Positions 32,928 through 42,584 of a stretch of 57,219 nt of DNA are shown in pieces. The position numbers and the translations under genes were made by a program. This DNA is from Hawksworthiomyces lignivorus (Eukaryota; Ascomycota; Sordariomycetes; Ophiostomatales; Ophiostomataceae). Numbering within the stretch: position 1 is the stretch's first letter; each line of letters begins with the position of its first letter. The notes under the pieces were generated by a model. It did no database searches. It was given only the letters and a program-made list of their open reading frames with translations, and was not told the DNA's origin. The stretch is taken from positions 1 to 57,219 of the forward strand of contig NTMA01000149.1 in NCBI GenBank assembly GCA_002917075.1, written 5' to 3'.

Positions 32928-34926
32928 ATGAAGGTCACATTCTTGTCATTTGTTGCTGCTGGTCTCTTATTTAATCGTGCTGTCTCCGGAGTCCGCCCTT
33001 GGACCTCCGGAATTAAGCCTCCCGGTTTGCTTAAAGGCACTTTCAGTGAGGAGGTGTCTGCGAAAGTGGCCTTATTCCATAGAAATGGACAAAGCAACAC
33101 TGAGAATAACAATGGATCTGAGAGATCTACCTCGGCCACTGGCTGGGGCACTTTCAGACAGATCATTGATCACAACAACCCCGATCTCGGCACTTTCTCC
33201 CAGAGGTACTGGTACGGCACGCAGTACTGGAATGGACCTGGCTCCCCAATAATTCTCGTCAACCCCGGCGAGCAGTCGGGTGATGGCTTCAATAAGACCT
33301 TTCTCACAAACCAGCGCATCACTGGCCTTTTTGCAGAGACCATTGGTGCCGCAATCATCATCCTCGAACACCGCTATTGGGGCGAGAGCTCTCCCTATCC
33401 GGACCTGACCGTCGAGCACCTGCAGTACCTCACACTCGACAATTCCCTACGAGACGTGACATACTTTGCCGAGACATTTGTGCCGCCGTTCGACAAGTCC
33501 GGCAAGAGTGCGCCTTCTAAGGCGCCCTGGGTGCTGACTGGCGGCTCGTACCCCGGTGCCCTGGCGGTGTGGGCGGCAAATCTTGCATCGAAAGAGCCCG
33601 AAACTCACGGCAAAGGCAGCCCATTCTGGGCGTACTACGCTACAAGTGCCGTAGTCGAGGCCATCGGCGACTACTGGCAATATTATGCCTTGATCCAGGA
33701 GGTGACACCGTCCAACTGCAGCGCAGACCTGCAAGGTGTCATCAGCTATATTGACAGAATCTTGCAGCACGGAACAAGCAAGCAGAAGCACGATCTCAAG
33801 GCATTATTTCGTTCAGAAGACTTGGAAGATGCCGATTTTGCAATGTACACCTTCATCCTTACACTTTATCGCATTTTGTATTCTGCCATCTTGTGTCCCT
33901 AGACTGATGTGACATTAGGGCATTGGCAATTGGTCCCATCGTCCTCCAAGAGACACAGTTTTATATGGAATCGGTCTTAGGCTATACCATTTACTTTCAG
34001 TTCTGTGACTACATTGAAGTAAGTGATACAGTCAGCCCAGTGCAAAGGAGCTGAGGAAATGAGGTACCTAACGTTCTAAGAATGTGTGGCCCGGCTCGAA
34101 TAATACCGTCCCTGGCTGCGGTGGTGTTGGCGTCAGCAAGGCGCTCGTCGGCTATGCTAAGTGGTTCACACAAGTTTTGCTTCCAGGCTGTAAGTCATTC
34201 TCTTTGACTCCTAGATGTCGGCCATACCTTCGCCTAACATTCTCAAGACTGCGAATCGTTTGGCTACGCAGATTTCAAAGGCACCTATAACACGGGCTGC
34301 TTTGCCAACCTTAATGCCTCGAGCGTTCTGTATACAGATCTCACTCCCAACAACATTATCAATCGACAGTATTCGTGGTTGACATGCAATGAGCCGTAAG
34401 TCTGTCAATTTTGGCGTATTCTGCCAAGGGTATGTTCTGCTGTCCTCTTCTTATTAACGCATACAGAATTGGCTGGTTCGCAGACGCGGCACCTCCTGGT
34501 GTGCCATCCATCGTATCACGGCTGGTCAACTACAATTATCATCTCGAGATCTGCGCCATCCAGTTCCCAAGCAAAAATGGCAGCTTTGGACTGCAGCGCC
34601 ATCGATCCCCGGCCGACGTCAACGCCTACACCGGCGGATGGTCTGTCCCATCGAGTCGCACGCCGCGGCTCATGTACACCAACGGGCAGTTCGATCCTTG
34701 GCGTGGGGCGACAGTCAGCTCCGACTGGCGGCCCGGCGGTCGCCAAGCCAGCACCCTCGAGGTGCCTATCCACATCGTTCCCGGCGGGTGGCACTGCTCG
34801 GATATTTACGCCGAAAACTGGGCGGTCAATCCGGGCAGCAAGAGGATAGCTGATGCAGAGACTGCCATCTTGCAAAAATGGGTCAACGAGTTCTATCTCG
34901 AGAAGGGGATCTCAAAGCCTGCATGA
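32928..34926 (+). CDS. Secreted serine peptidase, family S28
   Basis: Five exons join in frame to 577 residues: 32928-33844, 33919-34018, 34081-34189, 34248-34395, 34467-34926. The start is the ATG at 32928, which opens a signal peptide (MKVTFLSFVAAGLLFNRAVS). The body matches the S28 clan (Pro-Xaa carboxypeptidase/dipeptidyl peptidase II type): FSQRYWYGTQYW, ILVNPGEQSGDG, AAIIILEHRYWGESSPY, the nucleophile elbow LTGGSYPGALAVW (Ser207), NGQFDPWRGATVS (Asp501) and GGWHCSDIY (His534). The full triad is present and several NxT/NxS glycosylation sites are visible, so an active extracellular or vacuolar peptidase acting on proline-containing peptides at acidic pH is likely. The first intron (GTACAC donor, 33845-33918) is the least certain joint; the others have GTAAGT donors. 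Confidence 0.9.
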
Positions 34927-35373
34927 GCGGGTGATGATAGAGTAGTAATATTTCCATTAGCTGCTACCACGCATATTTGATTTTCTTACTTTGTATCGTA
35001 TCTCTTTTCAAGCTTCAGCGAACACAGCGGAGCAACGATATCCTCTTTCAGATTCTTCTCATATCTCAGAGAGGATCGCCTCAGCTCCACGCTAGAGATC
35101 TTTGTTAGGGCAATATATTATTTCAAATTATACAATGCAGTAGTTCAATCCATACCATAGTCAATAGTTTAACAACACACAACTCTTGAATGCCTCTCTG
35201 GACACAACAGAAAGACTGATCGAGCTATGCAACCGCTGACTCCCTCATTTGATCAGCGTCGTCTCTAGTAGTATCTCCATTAGCACATCCTCCTCCAAGT
35301 GTTCCACTCGGCATAGACTACTTTCTAACTCCAAAAACTGGCAGAATCCGATTAAGCGTATCCTTTTCTCCCA
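34927..35373. other. Short intergenic region
   Basis: This is the 3' region of the peptidase gene and the upstream region of the next plus-strand gene. Nothing specific is seen. Confidence 0.5.
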
Positions 35374-36300
35374 ATGACTGACGAACGGGGGTGGGACACA
35401 GCTGGCATGCAGAGAGAGACCATACACTGGGGGCAAATTGTTCCATCATTGTATGACGGCAGCGCAGATGACTCTCTCAACCCGCGCCTAGCTTTGTCTG
35501 TTGCTTCGACTTGGGACAATTCACCGATGTCAAGCTTGTCCAGTCTCACTAGTGTGTCTCCAGCTCCACCATCGCTGCCTCCTTCGTCTCCGCCCATGCC
35601 CATTCCAGATACCTTTGAAGAAATTACGCTCCCGTCAACTCCTACGACCGCTGCAACCCAGCCGACGAGGCGCTCGAGCCGGACACCGACAAGCGTAGAG
35701 ACGTCTGCGCCGTATACACCGTTGGAAGCGGCCAGCACACCCACCAATGCGGCTAAGACCAAAGCCCGTGCCAGAGGAAAAGCAGCGTCGTCCACGCTAT
35801 CGCCACTCAACACTGCCGCCGGCAATAAGAACAAGCGAAACCGTACCCGCGCGCAGGCGCAGGCGCGCCGACCGCCAATCACGACGCTGATGCGTGAGGT
35901 AGAGGCGCTGCGCAGCAAGGTGGCGGCGCTGCAGACGCAGAAATGGGGGCTGGAGAACGAAGCGACAGCGCTGCGGGCGCAGATACTGACGGGCCAAGAT
36001 CAGGTGGATGCCGCGCTGGACATGGAGACACAGCTCGCACACGCCCGGCGCTACATCCGCGCTCTTCGGCGGCAAGTGCGCGCCCTAGGAGGCTATGTGA
36101 TGACGACTGGCAGCAGCGATGAGGAAGAGGCGACAGGTAGAGTTGATGGTATCGGAGACGAAGGCGACAGCGACGGTGACTATGACGACGGCGATCTGCC
36201 AGCAGGCTATCCCAAGGCGGCCGCTCATCCGGAGGACTACACGCTATCAGCCATGCGCCGCCGGCGGATGCTGCGCAGGAAGCAGAAGAGATGCACGTGA
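35374..36300 (+). CDS. Hypothetical coiled-coil protein
   Basis: This single-exon frame encodes 308 residues. I do not recognise the family. A Ser/Pro/Thr-rich, probably disordered N-terminal half (about 45-150) leads to a basic segment (GNKNKRNRTRAQAQARR, about 148-165) directly followed by a heptad-rich helix (LMREVEALRSKVAALQTQKW, about 170-235, with further LRRQVRALGG). A basic region next to a coiled coil recalls a bZIP, but the conserved NxxAAxxCR-type residues are missing. An acidic patch (about 245-275) precedes a very basic C-terminus (SAMRRRRMLRRKQKR), which could act in nuclear import. Its stop is convergent with that of the next gene, 356 bases away. Confidence 0.65.
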   Translation: MTDERGWDTAGMQRETIHWGQIVPSLYDGSADDSLNPRLALSVASTWDNSPMSSLSSLTSVSPAPPSLPPSSPPMPIPDTFEEITLPSTPTTAATQPTRRSSRTPTSVETSAPYTPLEAASTPTNAAKTKARARGKAASSTLSPLNTAAGNKNKRNRTRAQAQARRPPITTLMREVEALRSKVAALQTQKWGLENEATALRAQILTGQDQVDAALDMETQLAHARRYIRALRRQVRALGGYVMTTGSSDEEEATGRVDGIGDEGDSDGDYDDGDLPAGYPKAAAHPEDYTLSAMRRRRMLRRKQKRCT

Positions 36301-36656
36301 GACATTCGTTACGACAAAGAAAGCAAGTTCGAGGCGAGTTGTCAAGCCACACATTGCAGTGAAAAGAGCATTCACAGGCAGAAATGAGAGCGCTATGGCT
36401 CTTGAAGGAAAATTCAGTGATGGGATTTGATTGCAACGCATAATTTTTGATACGATGCTGCTGGTTGAAGCAAGGTTTATGCTGGGTTTTACTGGCTTGA
36501 TGGTGGTTCATTCACACTTTACGCATGATTTTTTTTATAGCACGAGTTTTGTTTTGAGTTTTCTTCCATACGGAATGACTCAGCGTTCTCACTTGTGCAC
36601 TGAATGAAATACGAAAACGACAAGTTTTATTATAGAAAGAGATTCATCTCATTTTC
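36301..36656. other. Short convergent intergenic region
   Basis: This is shared 3' sequence between two convergent genes, with a T run near 36529-36536. Nothing else is seen. Confidence 0.5.
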
Positions 36657-37487
36657 TTAGCCCCGTCGCTCGTGCATAGTCCATATTTTCAATACGATGT
36701 AGGCAGCTGGCACGCACAGGAGGAGATAAGGGAGGTCAGACCGGATTATGCGCGCAGCGCGTCGGGTCAAAGGCTCACTGTATGGGAAGGAATAGTAGCG
36801 ATGCTCCTCAATGCCAGCCTCGAGATCATGCGATTGGCTGCTGTCAACTTGGGCCAGCCAGTCTTCAATGGGCCTTGGAGAAACTGGATTGTCGACGAGG
36901 CGGTCATAGACGCCTTCATTCTCCGAAGCTTTAGAGTTAGAGTATGTAGAAGTAGGATAGCACGTAGAAGAAGGGGAACCAAAGGGATTCTGTGTATGCG
37001 TCCTTGGGTATGGTGTTCTGGGATACTCACGAGGGAGACTGTTCGAAGCTGAGTCCCGTTCAACGACATATGAGGGCCGGAAGTAGCTCTCCTGAGGGAT
37101 GCCAATGGTAAGTGGAGGAAGACAGCGGCGAGAAATCAAACCGGAGAGAGGAATCGAAGAGCCGAAGAGAGCAGAATAATGCATATTATTCATCTCTTCA
37201 CGAAACCCTTGACATTGTTGGCTATGTGGAAGAAGATGCGTCGGAGTCTTGGAACGTTCGCGGCGTCGGCCACGGAACGATGTCGCTGGTGACATCGGCC
37301 GATGCGGTGACATTGGCTGCTGAGAGGACAGAGGAAACGACTGAGCGGATGATAGGGGTGACACAGGCAGATGGAGGTTTTCAGTGCTGCTGCTACCATA
37401 TTGAAAGAGGGTTCCAAAACGCGGTGTGTTTGTGTTTTTCTTGTCAAGAAGAGGTATGATATCGCTGTCTCTAGAGGCCGGCTGCAT
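36657..37487 (-). CDS. Hypothetical protein with C-terminal membrane segment
   Basis: This single-exon frame encodes 276 residues. The N-terminal 230 residues are Ser/Pro-rich and probably disordered (for example SPLSSAQSFPLSSQQPMSPH, RGRRRERSKTPTHLLPHSQQ) with many possible phosphorylation sites of SP and TP type. The end carries one hydrophobic segment (LPYLLLCVPAAYIVLKIWTM, about 251-270) followed by only HERRG. No signal peptide is visible, so a tail-anchored protein exposed to the cytosol is a fair inference. The family is not recognised. The start looks sound (MQPASRDSDIIPLLDKK, with a possible acidic-dileucine sorting motif), but a short upstream exon cannot be excluded. Confidence 0.6.
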   Translation of the reverse strand: MQPASRDSDIIPLLDKKNTNTPRFGTLFQYGSSSTENLHLPVSPLSSAQSFPLSSQQPMSPHRPMSPATSFRGRRRERSKTPTHLLPHSQQCQGFREEMNNMHYSALFGSSIPLSGLISRRCLPPLTIGIPQESYFRPSYVVERDSASNSLPREYPRTPYPRTHTQNPFGSPSSTCYPTSTYSNSKASENEGVYDRLVDNPVSPRPIEDWLAQVDSSQSHDLEAGIEEHRYYSFPYSEPLTRRAARIIRSDLPYLLLCVPAAYIVLKIWTMHERRG

Positions 37488-39587
37488 CGTGAAGTAACTT
37501 CCACTCTACCGTCTAGGCAAATGAGAAAATCCCTGTGAGCACGTACCCCTGAAGATAAACTAGAGAGTCCAAATCTATCTGTTTTGTTTCGATGCGTGGC
37601 TGCTTTCCGCTACTTTTGTGGAACTAGAGACCATATTTGATATTTATATGGCCATTTCAGTGATGTTTGAACAGGAGCCATTCATGAAAACTACTCAGCT
37701 TCAATGGTATCCATATTTTTGAACAACCGGAAACTGAAAAGAAAACCTGCAGGTGAAAGAAGTCTGCCTTTGTTGGCTTGCAAGCATGAAAAGTTGGTCC
37801 ATGTCAACGAAGCCTGCCATCAGCGAGATCAGCCACTTTCTTTGTGGGCAAGACCCGCCATCTTCTGCGTGGGCCTTCAGGAACGCATGTTTGATTTTTG
37901 CAACAATGCCATTGAACTGGTCTTTTGTACACAGCTATGAACAAGCACAGATTTTCAAATCTAGGATTTAGGTCATCCAGCTGGCTACATCTGCAGGGAT
38001 CGATAAGCGACACATACTCTAAGACATGCTATCTTTGTGAAAGAAGCAGAGTTGACAAAGCGTGAATTCAATTGGTGCTTGTAGAATACCTAAATAAAAG
38101 CGAGTTGACAACTGATCAGTCACACGGCAGACTCTGTGAAATTACGCTTGATAGGCACTGATAAGGAACATCATAAGGGTGGGATTGGCAGGACAGGAAC
38201 AGCAATAGAACCTGAGAGTAAACGGTTTCACTGCTACACAGAAAGAAACTTCTTTTTGTCTCTCCCCTTCAGCATCGCGGCGTTGATGACTTACGCCTCA
38301 GTCGAGACTGTCCAAACATCCCGTTTACACCTCTACGAAAGTAATATCGAGCGACGCTTACCTCGGAATTCAACGGCATATCCGACTCTCCAATAAGAAA
38401 TTAAAATATTATTGGATAGACATGGAATGGGGGGCAGACACGAGTCATTGGAGATCCAGAGACTTCAATTTTGTGAGCTACAGAACAAACTACGCATGTT
38501 TGTCTTCTTTGTGAATCAATGTGTGACCATACCCCCAAAAAACCGACCAAAAAAATGACAATAAAATTTGAAGACTCAAAATAGAAACAGGAAAAAGCAT
38601 AGGACCAGACACCAAGAAAAAAAGATATAAAAAGAAAAGGGAAAAAAAAAAAACGTACAGCAGCGGGTATTCGCTGGTCGTCACCGACCCAACTACTAAT
38701 CCGCCGATTACTGGTTTAACTAGGGGAGAGCGGACGGGATCCCGTGCTTTCCAGTATCTATGGCCGTACGTGGAAGAACTTGCGGGTACAAGGGTCTATA
38801 TAGGCAGATCAAATGAACAAGATGGATCAAAGGAATAAAAATCATGAAAGCAAATGCAAGACTGACTCGACTAGCTTCCGCTTCGGCGGCCGACAAAAAA
38901 GATGCTTGCCAGTCGAGTCATGCTAGTTCAGTGCTAATGACTCCTCTAGAGGCTACAGAGGGATGCGGGAAGCGCATGTTATATTTCAGGTGACAGTGAC
39001 TATTCTATTTTCGGATGCGTTTGAGGATTTGGTCTTCCCAGCGGACCAGCTTTCCCGAGGAGAAATCAAAACCAAGAAAAAAGAGGAGAGGCTGAAAGAA
39101 GAGGAGGAGAGAAGGGATGAGAAAGAGAGAGAAAAGTCCCAAGAAAACGGATTCCAAGAGTCGGGGTAAAGTGGGGGAAAAGAGAAGAAGAAGCAGAAAG
39201 GGGTCGAAACCTAAGACGATAACGATACGCAACTGGGTGACGGGCTTTTGATGCAATCGACACCATTGCTTGCGTGCTCTACGTTAATTGTGCATAGTGG
39301 ATTGGTCGCGCCTTGGCGTCAGATTGGTGTGGGTTTGTGTGTAAATTATTGTGTGCGTTTTGATACATCATAGATCCTCACCTTGAGGCCAGAAGAAGGG
39401 AGAATGACGGAATCTCTATGACTCTATGACTTTTGCTGGAAATTGCCCGTAAAATCGGATTTTCTCCCATTGAAATGACCCATGGAAAATAATCACCAGG
39501 GACTCTGCGAGGAACAAGCCGGAGTCGCCAAATGTCGTCCGAACGGCTGCAGGTACTAAGTATTGGGATAAGACATACGACAAGAAA
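37488..39587. other. Intergenic, divergent promoters
   Basis: This 2.1-kb region separates the divergent starts of the tail-anchored unknown (-) and the bZIP gene (+). It holds A-rich tracts (38587-38655) and no supported gene. Confidence 0.5.
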
Positions 39588-41669
39588 ATGAACAACACGG
39601 AGGCGATCCACATCCGCCCCGTCAAAATGGACGGCCGGACTAGCACAACCACGTCCTCCCGGGCGGCCGCCAATCTCAGTCTCGAGCGGCTGTACCGGAA
39701 GCGGGCGATTGACCGCGAAAACCAGCGGGTGCTGAGGTGGGTGCATCATCATCATCATCATCATCGCCGGCGCGGGGGGCCGGTCCTCTGCCGCATAGCT
39801 GGTTACCCGCTGCTAATGGCCGCCGCAGGCAAAAAAACAAGGCCCGGCTGGCCGAGCTGGAGAGCGAGGTCAAGGCCCTGACGACCAAGCTGGAGCTGGC
39901 CGAGGCCGAGAACGCGCTGCAGGCAGCCAAGACCCAGGACTCGTCTGCCTCCATCGACTCCATCATCTCATCGCTGCGCTCCCTGCAACTGTCGCTGGGC
40001 CAACTGCAGCAGACGACGACGCCGCCGCCGACCGTCGGGACCACTACGGCCGTCCCATCGCCGCTCGCGTCGTCTGCTTCGCCAACCCACTCCCAGTCGG
40101 ACAGCGGCGGCGGCGGCTCAGCAATACAGGGCGGCCCCATGGCCGAGGACCCACCCGCGCACAGCAGCCCAGAGATCCTGGCTGCCACGGCGGCGGCGGT
40201 GATCCAGCAGCGGCGGTCGTCGTTTGCGGCTCCCGGCAACGACGGAGCGGCGGTCGTGTCGCTGGGGCTCGACAACCTCGACTTCTGGGGCACAGGCGCC
40301 TCTGACACCGTGCCGATCGAAGACAGCGCTCCCTTTTCCCACAACGATTGTAAGTCTGGCGGCCTGGCCAAGCGAGGGAAGATATTTTGGCGCTTTTGAT
40401 TTGTCCAGCTGACCAACACCGACAAAGTCTCTCTGAATCTTGACCTTTTTACCAGGAGCCTGCCGCCCATTCAAACCGACGCCTACATCAGCAGCACCGT
40501 GGATGTCCAGGAGCACATCAACAAGCTGAACCGCGGCAGCCTGAGCCCGACCGGCAGCCGCAAGCACGTAGACTTTGAAGCCCCCGCTCCGTCGCCCACC
40601 TCCGTCAGCGACAGCCTCCGCAAGAACCCGCACGACGACACCGGCGCCGTCTACCGGGCCCGCCTCGAGGCCAACAAGCTGCGCGACTATTCGCCGATCT
40701 GGTCCATCACGCCGTCCTACGTGCCGCCCACATGCAACATCGACGAGCTCATCATCAACCTGGTGTACAGGCGCCGCGAAGAGCGCCAGCGGCGCACGAG
40801 CAGCGTCGCCAGCTCGCTCGGAGGCGGCGGCGGCGGCGTCCCCGCAGCGGCAACTAGCATCAACGGCGGCGGAAGCGCCAGCGGAGCAGGCGAGGGCGAC
40901 GAGTTCGCTCACGCCAACTTCCCCAGTGTCAGCTCGCTGCTGAATCCGGTTCTGTACGAGCCAGATAAGCCCGTCGCGTCCACGATTGCTCGTCATGTGG
41001 CCAGCACCGTCATGGTGTATACGACACCAGAGAAGGCGGCGGTATGGTTTTATGCATCTTGTAGTTCCCGTAATGCTTGTGAGATTTTTTGGCTAATTTT
41101 TTGAAGTTGCTATACATGATGTGTCTCTTGATTCGAGTAAGATAATGCTCTCTCACCAATCTTTCCCCACGTATCTTTTCTCGATGCGCTAACCTCTTTC
41201 TTTCTTTAGTGGCTCATCTCGCCAACGAAGGAACACTACGACAGCATTCCCGAGTTCTTTCGTCCCACTGGCGGCCAGCTTGTCGTTCCCCATCCCTTCT
41301 GGATCGACACCATCGGCTGGTAGGTTTTGTCCAGACCGATATCGAACGCTTTCTTTGAAGCAAGATTATGCTGACTCCAGGCCTTTCCCTAGGCCACGAG
41401 CACGCGAGCGGCTCATCCGCCACTTCGACTTCACCAAGTACCGCGCTTTTGCCAGCATCATTGTCCGGTCTTTCAGCATCGGCTGGCCCCATGCTGACCT
41501 CGAAGGCATTCTCGAGGGTACTCCTGACAAGGGCTTCGTCATGACACGGGCCTTTGTGGAGCACGTTCGCGAACCGTCTAACTGGACCGTCGGCCCCGAG
41601 CTGATCAGCGCATTTCCATTCCTGGACGGCGCAATGAACGTGCGCGGGCAGCCTCCGGTATCATTCTAA
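39588..41669 (+). CDS. bZIP transcription factor with DUF3425-type C-terminal domain
   Basis: Five exons join in frame to 556 residues: 39588-39736, 39829-40349, 40428-41041, 41210-41319, 41393-41669. The first intron interrupts the DNA-binding region; splicing creates a basic segment LYRKRAIDRENQRVLRQKNK (about 35-54) followed by a leucine-type coiled coil (LAELESEVKALTTKLELAEA). The middle is Ser/Thr/Pro- and Ala-rich. The C-terminal part (about 310-545: RDYSPIWSITPSYVPPTCNI, WLISPTKEHYDSIPEFFRPT, PHPFWIDTIGWPRARERLIR) fits the DUF3425 domain found in many fungal bZIP proteins. A role as a nuclear DNA-binding regulator is inferred; the targets are unknown. The acceptor of intron 2 (40427) was chosen because it keeps frame and sits 15 bases after a CTGAC branch point; the nearer CAG at 40408 would break the frame. 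Confidence 0.88.
39744..39764. repeat. CAT microsatellite, seven copies, inside an intron
   Basis: (CAT)7 lies in intron 1 of the bZIP gene. If the intron were retained it would encode a run of seven histidines and then shift the frame out of the bZIP coiled coil. Confidence 0.9.
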
Positions 41670-42584
41670 GAAACTGACATAGTTTTTCAATTGGGAAAAG
41701 CTCACTTTCCACGTCTGCTTTTATCTTGAGCAGACTTTCTTCCACGTATTTCTACAGCCATGCTGCTGTATACGGAGTTTTTCGCGACAACGTAGCAGTT
41801 GAGCGACGGAACTCAACTCTGCCACCGCCGAGCCACAGTGACGGCTCTTGTAGGAAACTTCACGAGCCATTGCCTTCCGCGGGAGTTGGCTGTTCATTGG
41901 TCTTCTCAGCAGCGTCCCGCACAGATTTCTTCCACTGTCCTACTTCTGCAAGAGGACAAGTTGCATAGCCGCATAGGCTATTTCAATGTACATTGTTTAT
42001 ACAAATGCGATTCGCCTTCTTGGCCCTGATCCACTGAAGGGCATTCGAGAATTTCTGCGGCCTTATCATATGGACACGAAGTCGTGCCATCAGACAATAG
42101 GTAGGCAGCATTGGTGATAGGAGTTGTGCCGCGGACTGTTAGATATGAGGAAGCAATAATCAAATAACGACGAGTGAAATGAGGAGTATTATGACATTGG
42201 ACAGATGTCCGTAGAATATTCAGTCTAATTTATTTTTAATTATGGCCAGAGGGAAACGGCTGTAAATTCATGACTTTTTTGTCTCTCGATTAAGCAGCGT
42301 TTCTTGAACACATGGAAATTTTCACCGCAGAGGAACGTACAATTTATGATATCAACATAATATGGAATCCCAACCAAGTCGCTGACACTTTCATTGAATC
42401 CATCTGATTTCTCCTTCCTGTGGATATCAAGTACTTTAGCTGATATTACCTTTCAGAAACCGCATACAACTTCTAAAGGTTTGAGGACAATTGAGACATT
42501 TTTTAGCAGTTACTTTTGCGTACACTCAGCCTTTTCTTTGGCTTTTTTTTTTTCTCGGTCACGGCCTGTCCCAAGTCAAATCAT
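41670..42584. other. Convergent intergenic region
   Basis: This lies between the bZIP stop and the 3' end of the broken gene on the minus strand. It is AT-rich from about 42150 onward. No gene is supported. Confidence 0.5.
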
